64,000 bases of DNA from Terebella lapidaria. Taxonomy: Eukaryota; Annelida; Polychaeta; Terebellida; Terebellidae. Positions 1-12,639 of this stretch are shown here, in pieces. How positions within the stretch are numbered: the stretch's first letter is position 1; every line of letters begins with the position of its first letter. The translations under genes and the position numbers were made by a program. Below the pieces are notes generated by a model. The model was given only the letters and a program-made list of their open reading frames with translations, was not told where the DNA came from and made no database searches. The stretch covers positions 6,359,001 to 6,423,000 of the forward strand of contig OX424563.1 of assembly GCA_949152475.1 (NCBI GenBank), read 5' to 3'.

Positions 1-2016
1 AGAATACTTCTTAGATCTGTCAATATCTTCCACTAGGATGAAAGTCCTCTTGCAGTGCGTTACATCCTTGGTCATGTTTCTTTCACAGTAGTTGAAGAAA
101 TCTCTGACGTTGGCAACTTCTGCCTGACCTGCCGTCACTGCTCGTCTGACACCTGCCATGACAACGCCAGTAATCCCATCGCTGGGGCCTTTCCCATGTC
201 GGCTTCCAAAGTAACATCGTGTCACATTGCAATCCATGGTTTCTGATATATCCTGAAAAGAATTACGGCTCTTATACTGCGATGCACAGCCATCAGAGAA
301 TTGAATTTCGTTCTCCAACGTGATGTTTCTTTCATTCTTCAGGTGTTCCCGTGTTTCCTTCAAGAATCGTCGTACCGCATGTGCATCGTGTGTCACGTCA
401 CCACTTACACAGACCACATCTTCTTTGACAATCCTTCCATCCTCCGGGCTTTTGTAGTAGCATACAATGGGATGCACAGTAACTTGGGAATGATGCCAGT
501 GAGCACCTTGTGCTTCGTCCTGGTAGAAACAGTTGTAGTTTTGACCAAAGTCTAGCACCATAACAACTGAGTTTTCTGGAACTTCATTTGATACTGCCTG
601 GAATTCTCGATACTGCCATGTTGCATTGAACAAATGCATTGAGAAGTCATGCAGATCTGCAGATAGCTCATCGATCAATTTCGAAATTGGTGTAACTGTA
701 CTTGGCGAGACCCATATGCTTTTTACTCTGTCCTCGAATATCAGATTCGATTTGGGCCCACTTGCACCACGTGACCATATCCTCTGATGTTCCCAGGTCT
801 TCTATCTTTTCTTTGACAGATGCTACCCCACACAAGGAACACTTTCGTTCCAAACACTGCCGAGAATGGTACCTGTTATCACCTTTTTTGCAAAGCGTGC
901 TGTTGAGTAACTCGTATTTGTTTTCCAGCAAACTTCCGACTTGAAAATATTTCTCTTCGTGACTTGTGAGATTGCTTTTATTTTCAGTGCAATATTTGCA
1001 CACTGCTCACATACGCAAGAATTGACTGACTGTGTTCTCAGTGGTTTCACATTTCTTGGTCTCAATTTGTGAAATTTACTTTTACCTATTTTCACGGTAG
1101 AATGCTTGGTTTTGAAATCGCTGAATGCTGCCCGATAACTTCTGTTCATGTACCTACGACTTTCCCCCTTTCTGACAAGTTTTGCATCTGGTACAACTGT
1201 CACTTCAGGCTTGTAGTAGTAATCTCTGACGATTTCTTCGTCCTTGTTCTTCGGTGTGGGTGTCTTCATTTGCTCTGTCTTCGTTCGCTCCTTCAACAGC
1301 GAAACATCTTTCAAATACTTGAAACTGATGCCCGTTTCACTTGCTGCAGATTTAAGGTTCATCCAGTACTTGAAGCTGGATGAAACCAAGGCTTGTCTTT
1401 TGCGTGCAGCTTCTTTCGTTCTTTTGTGCTTCAGTTCATGCAATGATGATTTGAGACCGGTGGAAGTTTCTTCAAAAAGTTTCCTTTTCTTTGATGGACG
1501 AAGCCATCTGTCTTCAAGAGCACGTTTTCTCTTCGGTGTTGCCGAGGAAACAAGGCCTGATACGACAGTGGCATACTTCTCAGGTGTGTTTGGGCAATGC
1601 TTCCGTGCTCTGTAAATAGCCTTCCTCTGGGCATCCACCGTCTTGTAGCCACAATTCTTAGCACTCCTATTTGGTACCTCCGCAACGTTGAAGGTATTGT
1701 TTGCTGAAGGTGTTGCTACGAGTCTTTTTCGATTTCTGTCATACTCACGTTCCGTTCTCTTCTTCTGGGAAGTTTGTCGTGCACGGGACTCAATCTTCTT
1801 CTTCCTCCAATAAATTCTCATCCTCTCCACCTCCTTCCTCGTCTTCACACCAGCTGGCTTTGATTTCACTGGTTCTCCGGTCTGCTTCTTCTTATCGCGA
1901 TACCGTTGCGATCTGTTTGAAGAAGAAAGTATAACACACATTGAGAATAGAAAGAAGAGTACCAATTTGTACAAAGGGGGAAATTTGTGGATATGTTTTT
2001 TGCCATTATATGGCAT
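1..2016 (-). pseudogene. Transposase-like gene, partial and frameshifted (family of the 36-42 kb gene)
   Basis: The minus-strand reading frame enters at 2016, or at a plausible splice acceptor near 1912 (pyrimidine-rich run ending in CAG). It begins with a Lys/Arg-rich region and a SVNSCVCEQC motif near 990-1020. The frame shifts by one near 930-965, runs to a stop at 668, and reverts near 700-730, where the original frame is again open to position 1. The restored frame carries LDFGQNY (about 541-555), FSDGCASQYK (271-300) and YFGSRHGKGPSD (about 175-210). All three match the intact gene at 36,194-42,591. They look like the acidic positions of an RNase H-fold transposase, which is inference. 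The C-terminal part, including any protease-like domain, lies beyond the window edge. Two opposite one-base shifts about 230 bp apart mean decay or assembly indels. Confidence 0.85.
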
Positions 2017-3219
2017 GCTGTTTGCTGGAAATATAGGATTCCGCTGGCAATGTGAAGATATCAGGGATCAGGGATCATGAGTAGGCATTATTTTATGTGT
2101 TTTTATGTTTACTACCTATTATTTCTAGTGGAAAATTTAGGTCACGCCGTGAACTGTGACAGACGCAAGAAAACCAGCTTCCAACAGCCAAATATGTCCG
2201 GAAATAAGAAAGCTGATTTTGTCATTGGTCAGGACCAGCGATCAGATCTTGAGATGTAATCTTTCACAATAAAGTATCTGGAATTTTCTGAATTCTTGTC
2301 CATTCAGACAATTCACTTAACTATGTCCGATACAACTCATACTTTATTCATGCAACTGACCCCTAGTGTGAGTTAAATTGCATCACTCTCAGTGGATTGC
2401 ACCAATCGCAACAGACTCATCACCAATGTACTCATAAATGAATCTTATCACAAATTATGTATAATTTATATATGCAGGATCTCGTACGTAAGAAACCCCT
2501 AACTTCATATTGGGAACTTTTTGGATGAGTGTAGAATAAATATGGAAACATGCATATCGAATTTGGATTTTCAAGAGAAAATACAATAGAACACGAAAGA
2601 TTTTCTTTGACGAAAATTTTCAGAAAAAAATCACCGTTCACGCGACGCCATTTTCCTCAACTTCTGCAGATTTCGGCCGCTTTCTCCAATTTCTTGCTCT
2701 TTGCTTTGCTTTTTCTTTGTGCCAGCGATCAATGAAATAATATGAATAACATTATACACGTGTTATATGCATGCATATATGTTTTGTGCCTTAACAATAT
2801 CATACTTAGTGTACGATATTTACTCTTCGTGGGCTGTTTTGTTCTGAAACAGTCTGTTCCGATATCTGCGCATCCGGAGGGCATCGTCACTGGGGCCACT
2901 CTTCGTGCTCTCTTGATATTCATCATATATTCTTCGACATATCTTGACACGCGAAGGTTGGCTGTCAAAGTAAATAGTAATCATTCAAATAAAATTCATA
3001 AACCGTACCATAAATTAGAAGGCCTTTGCCTCCGTGTGCCTGATGGATGATACGGTGCTGTTAGAATGTATTCTTGCTTTGAACGTGCGTTCGTACAGCC
3101 ATTGTTCATTAGGAATATCGTGCATCCGAAAGAGTCCAATTTAAGTCAAATCATATGGGTTTTGTCAATGATATTTTATGTATACGTGTCAATAAAAAAA
3201 CCACATGTATTTTGTAACT
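2017..3219. other. Non-coding stretch, no recognisable feature
   Basis: This AT-rich sequence lies upstream of the truncated transposase copy. If that copy had a 5' exon it would be here, but I could not identify one. The short open frames show no known motif and overlap on both strands. Confidence 0.5.
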
Positions 3220-4870
3220 ATATTTTAAAACGAACGTTCGTGGTGACGCAGTTAACATCAAATTAATACTTGGTCAATGATCCCGTTCGTTATAGACATT
3301 ATGATAAATAATCTGAGAAACACAGACGATTACTTGAGGCCAGTCGATGGAAACGTTCTGGTTCATTAGGCCCACCTTTAAGTCAATGCGCGTAGCGTTT
3401 GATATAGATCATGTGAATTGCTGCTGGACAAAATATGAGAAGCCAATTGTCTAAAATCACATACGTTCTTATTTCAATAGATTAATTCCCTGTAGTTTGC
3501 TTAAATACTGTGGATTCAATTAATTGATGGCGGAAAAACTTGATACCTATAGTAAGTTGATTCAGATGCATAAATTGGAGGCCTGAGTGAAAATACTAGA
3601 CGATAATCAAGTCGATGTGTAACGTGCGTTCATGTCACCGGAGTATATTGTTTATCATACACACATCGTTTATCTTGAGCGTTAAATTTTTATTCAAATC
3701 TAATTAAATAAAGCTTTGACCAAAAATATGACAAATTGACAACACAACAAACGGTTGAATGGATGATTGTGTCACTGTTTCAGCAGTAAAACGAACGTAC
3801 GTGACGGAGCAGGTAACAACACACTGAATCTTGGTCAATGATCACATTCGTTATGGATTTGATTTAAACTAATCGGATCGACATGATTATGATTATGGGA
3901 TAAATATGGAAAATAATAACATAAGTATCACAATTCATATAAGAAATACAAAACGATTAGCCCTAGTTGATGTGAATCTGTATTAGCCCCAATTTTATTA
4001 TGGTGTACGTACGTTGTGGTTGACATGGTTTGATACTGAAAAATATGAGGAGCATACTGTCCAAAATCACGCACGTTCTTATTTCAACAGGCTAATTTAC
4101 TGTATTTTCTCCCAACTACCATCTAAACTGCAGATTTCAATAAACTTACACTGGAGAAACATTTTCATACTGGTAAGTTAACTTGGATACATAAATTGTA
4201 GGTCTAAATGACAAAACTAGACGAAAATTTAGTCAATGTGTGACGTGCGTTCGTGTAAATAGAACCTTTAGTCGTGTATTCCATTTATTACGCACATCGT
4301 GTACATATTGAAACGTTAATACTTTCAATCGAAACAAAACATGACAACACATCAAACAATTTAAATGATTGTGCCGGTTTCACCCCCCGCCCCTCCCCCC
4401 CACAGTGACACGAACGTGCGTGATTATGCACTTGACAGACTAAATCTTGGGTCAATGGTCACGTTCGTTATAGAGCTGGTGTAAACTGATCGGCTCAACC
4501 TAATTAGGGTATAAAAAAGGGAAGATGTCGGAGATAGAATAATGTTGGAAGTATTGCGATTGATCGGATTAACACAAAATACTAACCCCAGTCTATGAAA
4601 ATGATAATGATCATAAATCTCGAACGCATGTTGTGTTTGACCGAAGAAAATATGAAAATCTAGGCCTACTGTCCAAAATCACATACGTTCGTATTTCATC
4701 AGATTGACATACGGTATTATCGCTCAAGCCTACATCTATACCGCACATATAAAAATGCATTTGATGAGAACATATCATGTCAGTAGATCGACAGGCAAAT
4801 AAATTGATTGGCCAACAAAGTTTATTATAACTTTCACGCACGTGATGTGCATAACGCACGTCGTTTCCTT
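3220..4870. repeat. Degenerate ~600-bp tandem repeat, about three units
   Basis: Several landmarks recur in the same order. ACGAACGTNCGTG-type segments are at about 3,230, 3,790 and 4,411. 'CTTGGTCAATGATC'-type segments are at about 3,268, 3,832 and 4,446. 'TCCAAAATCACATACGTTC'-like segments are at about 3,449, 4,058 and 4,671. The spacing is 560-620 bp, with strong divergence between units. No long open frame crosses the units. Confidence 0.7.
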
Positions 4871-5630
4871 GAATTTCTGGACGGAATACACCTACCATGA
4901 TGAAGACGCCATTTCGACATTCGCGCCAAATCCAAAAGCGGTGTCACTGTACATTTGGTTCTTGCTGACTCTTTAGGTCGCACTCATCATCTCCACACCT
5001 GCAAACTGCGGCTGTACTTGAGGGTTGAATGCCCGTGACGATTGGACAGAATCCCAGAGAGGCACATTTGACATAATTTTGGTGCCTAAGCGTACAGTAT
5101 ATACCTATTCTTACCTAGTGTATCACTTCAACATATTATTCAGTTGATAAAACAAACCTGGACGTGCCTTGTTGTTCATTTATTTTTCGATTGATTGATG
5201 AATTTGTATTGCTATCACGTTTGACGGAATAAAATCACATACGTTATGCATTGTTAATTCATGATTATTTTTGCAATAGTAGGCACTAATATCACGTTAT
5301 ATATTGAGAACCATTGCTTGGTCATTAATTTATCCATAGACACGCCTGCTTTTAAAAAACATAATGGAATAACTATATATTTTAACAACTTGAAAAACAC
5401 TACCCTGCACATGTCCCATTTTCAGCTTCAAATATAAGGGGAGATATCGATTTTGATCCGAAATATTTAGTTAAGTGATGGACGTACGTCAGAAATATTA
5501 GAAGTTCGAATGTGATCGAATCAATAACCAGATTGAAACCCGGAGAAAACTGAAACTCTATTTACAATAGGAAATTGAGAGTGACGCCTACCGCAAAACG
5601 CTACTTTGTGGACACACCCATATCCAAAGA
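4871..5630. other. Non-coding stretch, nothing recognised
   Basis: No conserved open frame, tandem repeat or inverted repeat was seen between the ~600-bp tandem repeats and the dispersed repeat at 5.6 kb. Confidence 0.4.
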
Positions 5631-5960
5631 CACGCATGCGTCATCAGGGGCAGACAATGTGTGAAATGGTTGTTTCTACTGTACACTTGATGGAATTAGT
5701 ATACAACTGCCCAACAACATAGTAAATGATGTTGGAAAGCCGAAACAAACCCCATGAAACATGCGTATGACAAGTACATAAACACCCAACCACCAGCCAT
5801 AAGGATACTGACGTCATAGTATCCTTGGGGACATATTACTAACAATATAAGAAGATTTTGATGATGACAAAAAAGCAAATCTGAATAAAACATTTTGGAA
5901 TAACAAAGCCCGACCTAATAATTATCCAAAGACACGATATGAGTGAGTTTGTGTGGAAAT
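5631..5960. repeat. Dispersed repeat family R1, copy 1
   Basis: The segment 'CATCAGGGGCAGACA', followed about 40 bp later by 'TTGTTTCTACTGTACA' and 'TATACAACTGCCCAACAACA', recurs at about 14.64 kb. A shorter version is at 48.43 kb. The copies share a long diverged stretch with no open frame, consistent with an old interspersed element. Confidence 0.65.
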
Positions 5961-7529
5961 AAAACTTACGAGCGGCCAAGAAGTTACCACATGATATAAA
6001 AATGCTCCTGAGTCCTTGGACGATTCCAATTCTCCGTGCTCGTTTTGGACTCTTCGCCCCACCCCTCACCCAAATTCCTGGATCCGTCCCATGAGTTCAC
6101 GAAGTTTCTGAAAGTGTGCTTTTGCCTGACATTGGACATTAAGATCGGATGAAGGATTTGATTTTGATCGTTAGAATGCTTCATGATTTTCATTGTCTAT
6201 CTACTGGTATTCAAGTCATTATATGTATGCTGATGATGCTTTAGTGATAAGATAACAACTCCGCTTCATCGAGTGTCTATGGGTGTAGTTAAATGCATCT
6301 ACACAAAAATTCCAGACAATGTGCTTCGCATTGCGAAATTTAGTTCTTATGGACTGGTCAGCTATTATCGTGGTTTTTCATATGTTCAATCAATGTCCAT
6401 CCGAAATCTGATCTATACAACATTCTGAGCAAATCGCCAGCAAGCTTCGACAACCTGGTAAATCGACAACCTGGTAAATCAAAATATTTAGAAGAGATTC
6501 GAAACATATGTTACGAGGAATATTATGGAGAAATTGCTACTTTCGGGGTGACTGGGTGTAGGTAATCGAAGAGTTGGGTTAGAGGTTTAATCACTACAGA
6601 TGCAGCAAGAAAAAATCACGAGAAACACGATTCATAACAACATCCATGAGTTATATACAGCATCAAAAATGATGATTAGTTCAATTAAGTCAAATACATG
6701 TATACAACCAATTTAGACTTACTAATATACATATATTGGTGACGATCACAAGTCTTTGTTAGTGTAGCAATAGAATTGTTGATAATACTGCAAACTCCTT
6801 CAAGGTGATTATATACAATACTTTGTTAGCATGAATAATCCACCTTTTCTGTCCGAAAATCTGAAACCAGTATCACACGAAAACACATCCACAACAAATA
6901 TAATTCCATTTTGTAATACTATTCAAATCTTTCCAAACCTGATCCAACGATCTCATACACAATGTGACCATCTACCATTTCAATCTTTTAAAATGAAAAC
7001 AGTAATGGATTTGTCGTCTAGCATTTTCCAAGCATATATACTGATTTATGGGTGTAATGAGATGCCCCGCTTAGAGTTCCACATTGAATAGGTGATGGTA
7101 TTATACTCAAATGAGACTCAGATGTCAGTTATTACTACTTGCAACTCACACCTTTATTTTATATTATTTATACGAATTCCATTTTACATATAGGTCTAGG
7201 TGCTGGAGAAACGTGAAAATCAAACTAAGAAATATGAACATGTCAGCAATCATCTATCAGACTCGGAGAACAGTATTTACTATTCTGCGGGCAATAAAAT
7301 ATCCTCGGATAGTCAGTTATTATACTGAGAGATGTTTTGTTTTATATCTGGTTTAATATTCGACCATTTAGAGTGAAATCTTGATCCGGGTACATGAAAC
7401 AAAGTAGTGTATAAAATATGAATTTACATATTCTTAACACTAATTTTGAGAATTTCTGCGACAACAAATTTTATACACTGTTTTACTGTGTTCTTTTACT
7501 CTGATGAATGTATGCTCAAAATGAGACAT
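5961..7529. other. Non-coding, old interspersed-repeat debris
   Basis: The part at about 6,870-7,030 ('CACACGAAAACACATC', 'CTACCATTTCAATCT') resembles 21,420-21,510, so it is a further diverged dispersed-repeat copy. No gene is supported. Confidence 0.4.
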
Positions 7530-8015
7530 TCTTGCAGAAAGCTAAAAACAATGGTGGAAGGAAGATATCGTTCCGAGGAAGGAAGTTCCTTCACCCTGCT
7601 TCTGTGAAGGTAGGTGCGCATCAAGTTATCGATCGTACGTAAATGTCAGGCTTTTGCTACAAATTCATGTGGCACTGTTCCGAGTAGTGTACTTGATGGT
7701 ATAATTTAGGTCGTAGATATCAAACTAGCCGCATGGTGAGATACCTATTTATCATGGTTTCAAAACCAGAATAGGATATACGTAGGAAGAATATGTGTTT
7801 TACGAAATAACTGGCTAAACTGCGCCTAGTCGTGTTTAGATATTATCAACATTTCTTGTTCGGAACGGATATGATCGAACTTTCATGTAATACCACGTGT
7901 ATTATATTATACTCCACATATGGAGAGATAAATTTTGCGTATTCAAACCTTTTGCTCGATTATTACTCCCGCATGTCACCGGGCAATTTTCTGTATGAGG
8001 GCTTGATATGGCTGG
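7530..8015. repeat. Dispersed repeat family R4, copy 1
   Basis: Segments such as 'AAGTTATCGAT', 'GCTTTTGCTACAAA' and 'GATATCAAACTAGCC' recur in the same order at 21.85-22.09 kb and 27.36-27.65 kb. In those two later copies the block continues into a LINE 3' end, so this copy is probably also retroelement-derived. Confidence 0.55.
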
Positions 8016-8099
8016 TATAAGAGTTCATAATGAGAAATATTATACATACTCCAGTATCTGCAATGATTCGAATAATGACAGTTTACTTGTTGACAAAAT

Positions 8100-8420
8100 C
8101 ATCAAGGCATTACCTGGTTCCTGTGTACGTAGTTTTGATATACATGTATGACGCATATTCTAGCAATATCAAAATTGTCTTCATTGAATATAGCAAGGAA
8201 TAAAAGGTGGAGTGATTTTAAAATAATATTGAATTGTCTCATTTGACAACTGACTGACAACTGACTCAAGGGATTGGCAACCATACTATAGCTGCTGACA
8301 CAAAAAGAGCAACTCCCACTCAGATCAATACTGACGTAGACGCCTCCGTGATTACACGCATTGTATTTTGATGTGAATTCCATTATGGAGTGAATGACAC
8401 TAGTGTGCATAATACCTGAA
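8100..8420. repeat. Dispersed repeat R5, copy 1
   Basis: A segment at about 8,235-8,300 reading 'CTCAAGGGATTGGCAACC' followed by 'CTATAGCTGCTG' matches 44.97-45.04 kb. The similarity extends on both sides at lower identity. No coding capacity is seen. Confidence 0.5.
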
Positions 8421-8639
8421 TTTATCCGTTTTAGAAAAATTACTTTTAAAAAAACATAACTTGTCGTGTTGCCAACATATTTATGTGTATTGCGTTTTTG
8501 GAGTATGATGCATTTGGCATGAACATTTGATCCGTTTTAATCAGTTTCACCATGTACTGGAGTGTACTGAGACTGTAACTCATGCAAAAATCAAATCGAC
8601 AGGGATTCCATGACATGATGAGCGACATGTAACATTAAG

Positions 8640-11090
8640 TAACATGACATGATGTTACTTGTTACCAAGGATGTTATTGGTTGGGATGTTACTTGTTACC
8701 AAGGATGTTATTGGTTGAGATGTTACTTGTTACCAAGGATATTACTGGTTGAGATGTTACTTGTTACCAAGGATGTTATTGGTTGAGATGTTACTTGTTA
8801 CAAAGGATGTTACTGGTTGAGATGTTACTTGTTACCAAGGATATTACTGGTTGAGATGTTACTTGTTACCAAGGATATTACTGGTTGAGATGTTACTTGT
8901 TACCAAGGATATTACTGGTTGAGATGTTACTTGTTACCAAGGATGTTATTGGTTGAGATGTTACTTGTTACAAAGGATGTTACTGGTTGAGATGTTACTT
9001 GTTACCAAGGATATTACTGGTTGAGATGTTACTTGTTACCAAGGATATTACTGGTTGAGATGTTACTTGTTACCAAGGATATTACTGGTTGAGATGTTAC
9101 TTGTTACCAAGGATATTACTGGTTGAGATGTTACTTGTTACCAAGGATGTTATTGGTTGAGATGTTACTTGTTACAAAGGATGTTACTGGTTGAGATGTT
9201 ACTTGTTACCAAGGATATTACTGGTTGAGATGTTACTTGTTACCAAGGATATTACTGGTTGAGATGTTACTTGTTACCAAGGATATTACTGGTTGAGATG
9301 TTACTTGTTACCAAGGATGTTATTGGTTGAGATGTTACTTGTTACAAAGGATGTTACTGGTTGAGATGTTACTTGTTACCAAGGATATTACTGGTTGAGA
9401 TGTTACTTGTTACCAAGGATATTACTGGTTGAGATGTTACTTGTTACCAAGGATATTACTGGTTGAGATGTTACTTGTTACCAAGGATATTACTGGTTGA
9501 GATGTTACTTGTTACCAAGGATATTACTGGTTGAGATGTTACTTGTTACCAAGGATGTTATTGGTTGAGATGTTACTTGTTACAAAGGATGTTACTGGTT
9601 GAGATGTTACTTGTTACCAAGGATATTACTGGTTGAGATGTTACTTGTTACCAAGGATATTACTGGTTGAGATGTTACTTGTTACCAAGGATATTACTGG
9701 TTGAGATGTTACTTGTTACCAAGGATATTACTGGTTGAGATGTTACTTGTTACCAAGGATGTTATTGGTTGAGATGTTACTTGTTACAAAGGATGTTACT
9801 GGTTGAGATGTTACTTGTTACCAAGGATATTACTGGTTGAGATGTTACTTGTTACCAAGGATATTACTGGTTGAGATGTTACTTGTTACCAAGGATATTA
9901 CTGGTTGAGATGTTACTTGTTACCAAGGATGTTATTGGTTGAGATGTTACTTGTTACAAAGGATGTTACTGGTTGAGATGTTACTTGTTACCAAGGATAT
10001 TACTGGTTGAGATGTTACTTGTTACCAAGGATATTACTGGTTGAGATGTTACTTGTTACCAAGGATATTACTGGTTGAGATGTTACTTGTTACCAAGGAT
10101 ATTACTGGTTGAGATGTTACTTGTTACCAAGGATATTACTGGTTGAGATGTTACTTGTTACCAAGGATGTTATTGGTTGGGATGTTACTTGTTACCAAGG
10201 ATATTACTGGTTGAGATGTTACTTGTTACCAAGGATATTACTGGTTGAGATGTTACTTGTTACCAAGGATATTACTGGTTGAGATGTTACTTGTTACCAA
10301 GGATGTTATTGGTTGGGATGTTACTTGTTACCAAGGATATTACTGGTTGAGATGTTACTTGTTACCAAGGATATTACTGGTTGAGATGTTACTTGTTACC
10401 AAGGATGTTATTGGTTGGGATGTTACTTGTTACCAAGGATATTACTGGTTGAGATGTTACTTGTTACCAAGGATATTACTGGTTGAGATGTTACTTGTTA
10501 CCAAGGATGTTACTGGTTGAGATGTTACTTGTTACAAAGGATGTTACTGGTTGAGATGTTACTTGTTACCAAGGATGTTACTGGTTGAGATGTTACTTGT
10601 TACCAAGGATGTTATTGGTTGGGATGTCACTTGTTACCAAGGATATTTCTGTTTGAGATGTTACTTGTTACCAAGGATATTACTGGTTGAGATGTTACTT
10701 GTTACCAAGGATATTACTGGTTGAGATGTTACTTGTTACCAAGGATATTACTGGTTGAGATGTTACTTGTTACCAAGGATGTTACTGGTTGAGATGTTAC
10801 TTGTTACCAAGGATATTACTGGTTGAGATGTTACTTGTTACCAAGGATATTACTGGTTGAGATGTTACTTGTTACCAAGGATATTACTGGTTGAGATGTT
10901 ATTGTTACCAAGGATATTACTGGTTGAGATGTTACTTGTTACCAAGGATATTACTGGTTGAGATGTTACTTGTTACCAAGGATGTTATTGGTTGAGATGT
11001 TACTTGTTACCAAGGATATTACTTGTTGGGATGTTACTTGTTACCAAGGATATTACTTGTTGGGATGCCACTTGTTACCAAGGATGTTAC
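8640..11090. repeat. 34-bp minisatellite, about 72 units, with higher-order pattern
   Basis: A 34-bp unit (GATGTTACTTGTTACCAAGG followed by ATATTACTGGTTGA) is repeated head to tail for about 2.45 kb. There are three main variants: 'a' (CCAAGGATATTACTGG), 'b' (CCAAGGATGTTATTGG) and 'c' (CAAAGGATGTTACTGG). In the first two thirds they follow a b-c-a(3 to 5) pattern. From about 10.16 kb 'c' mostly disappears and a GGTTGGGATG form of 'b' appears. The last units (10.98-11.09 kb) degenerate. Open frames inside the array are an artefact: three 34-bp units make 102 bp with no stop. Confidence 0.97.
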
Positions 11091-11209
11091 TGGGTGCGAC
11101 ATGTTATTGTGTTGTTCGTTATATAGCCTCACAAATTAAAATGAATTGTGACATCACGTAATTTTTGAATCTCCATGTTGCACAGTGTTCTACATAATTT
11201 GATGGTTTA

Positions 11210-11632
11210 AAGTGATATTGGCAGGAAGTTATGGATTTTTCCATATCTTTCTGATCGAACGAAGAAAACATAACAGTCATATTTCTGCACTTGTATGCCC
11301 GAACAGACGCCCCTTTCTAAAAAATTCGTTGCGAGTTTCTGGTGGAGATATTTTGAGTTTGTTTACATTAACGCCATTCTCGGTGCTTTGTATCCCGTGA
11401 CGCAGTGCGATTCCAGCTTACTCGTGTATGTTCGAGCCAATCGAGCGAACTAGGTTAAGTCAGAGGTAACTCTGAGTGGTGTACAAAACAAAAGAAAAGC
11501 GGCTGCTAGTACTGTCATATGTTTGATTTATCCATCCGATAAAGCAAAGTTTGTTTTGTAACCTATATTTCTGCGAACACACGCATATATGTAATTGATT
11601 TGGAGAAGATAGTTTTCCTGCCAATATCACTT
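11210..11632. mobile_element. MITE family M1, complete copy with TA target sites
   Basis: The element begins AAGTGATATTGGCAGGAA and ends with the exact complement TTCCTGCCAATATCACTT. Each end is flanked by TA (11,208-11,209 and 11,633-11,634). It is 423 bp long with no coding capacity. The TA duplication and short termini fit a non-autonomous Tc1/mariner-type element; that assignment is inference. A 5'-truncated second copy lies at about 56,530-56,763. Confidence 0.85.
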
Positions 11633-11739
11633 TAACATGCTGATACATCAGAGCCAGTGTATGTAAATACGGTGTTTATCCAACGAGGGATATGTATGTG
11701 GTGTTATTCTTGTATAAATGGATCTGATTTATGTATTGT

Positions 11740-12080
11740 TTTGTACTTGGATATCAATTGTTAACTTTCTACCAAATTTCACTGAGACTTGTTCAAAACA
11801 TTAGATAAACAGGCTTGCTCATTACAACCTTCATGGTGGCGAAATAGCCAGCCACTTGTCTAAGGATTTCTCTTCATCTGGCTACTAATTATACTGTCTG
11901 ATAAAAAAGGCTATCAAATTAATTATTTTCGTCTGTCTGATAGAGGACAAAAAATACCCGTTATCATAACACCCTTCAAATTGTATTTCTGCGCATGCTA
12001 ATCGCATCTATCATTGACACGCATATCAAGATTGTTCACTGCAATGCTTGATTCGTATTTCGTTGTCCTTCACAACCAAC
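11740..12080. repeat. Dispersed repeat family R2, copy 1
   Basis: This matches 47,040-47,430. Shared landmarks in order are 'CTTGCTCAT', 'GATTTCTCTTCAT', 'GCTACTAATTA', 'CAAATTAATTATTT', 'TTTCTGCGCATGC' and 'AAGATTGT'. Both copies are non-coding. Confidence 0.7.
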
Positions 12081-12424
12081 ATGCAGGTTCCATTACAAGA
12101 ACATAGGCGGATTTAGAGGGGGGCACCCGTCCTTTGCGCTCCCAGAAAAACTTTTTTTTTTCTGAAAGATAAATCGAAAGCAAAATGGAAGAAAAATCGT
12201 TGCCAAATTTAAAGAAGTCAACAGACTATCTGACTTCCCCAAGCATCAACAATAACCAACATGTACAGCGCGCCTTGACCATAGCAACACAACGCATGCA
12301 CGAGCACGTTTTTGTCCGTTTTCACGCTGCATAAAGCCTGAAGTCTGCCCTGCGAATTGAGCGGTAGTAGTCTCACTTTCAAATTACATTTATTGAATTA
12401 AAAAGTAACAATGTCGTAGGCCTG

Positions 12425-12483
12425 TAGATAACTTCTTCACTAAATTAATGTCTTAATGTCTTATTTAGTGAAGAAGTTATCTA
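12425..12483. repeat. Perfect 20-bp stem hairpin
   Basis: TAGATAACTTCTTCACTAAA (12,425-12,444) is followed after a 19-nt spacer by its exact complement (12,464-12,483). The spacer contains a duplicated TTAATGTC. No poly-U terminator context or adjacent gene is present. Confidence 0.85.
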
Positions 12484-12639
12484 TATCGATATCGACGAAA
12501 ACACTTGAATTTATAAACTCAAAAGAGACAACAATGTTACTTTGTCTCAATACTTCCCTTTATAATCGATTATGGAATTTGAATTGGATAGGTATTAAGA
12601 CCCTCAAGCGTCGATAGGGCGAAATTTATCATATGAATT

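Noticed and set aside
823..944. Plus-strand open frames across 702-1615
   Set aside because: They are shadows of the minus-strand transposase copy, whose motifs are clear.
8640..11090. Possible CRISPR-like array
   Set aside because: Units are head-to-tail with no unique spacers, and the sequence is eukaryotic.
10245..11161. Open frames of 91 and 67 codons in the 34-bp minisatellite
   Set aside because: They are translations of the tandem DNA repeat (three units per 34 codons) without any known motif.
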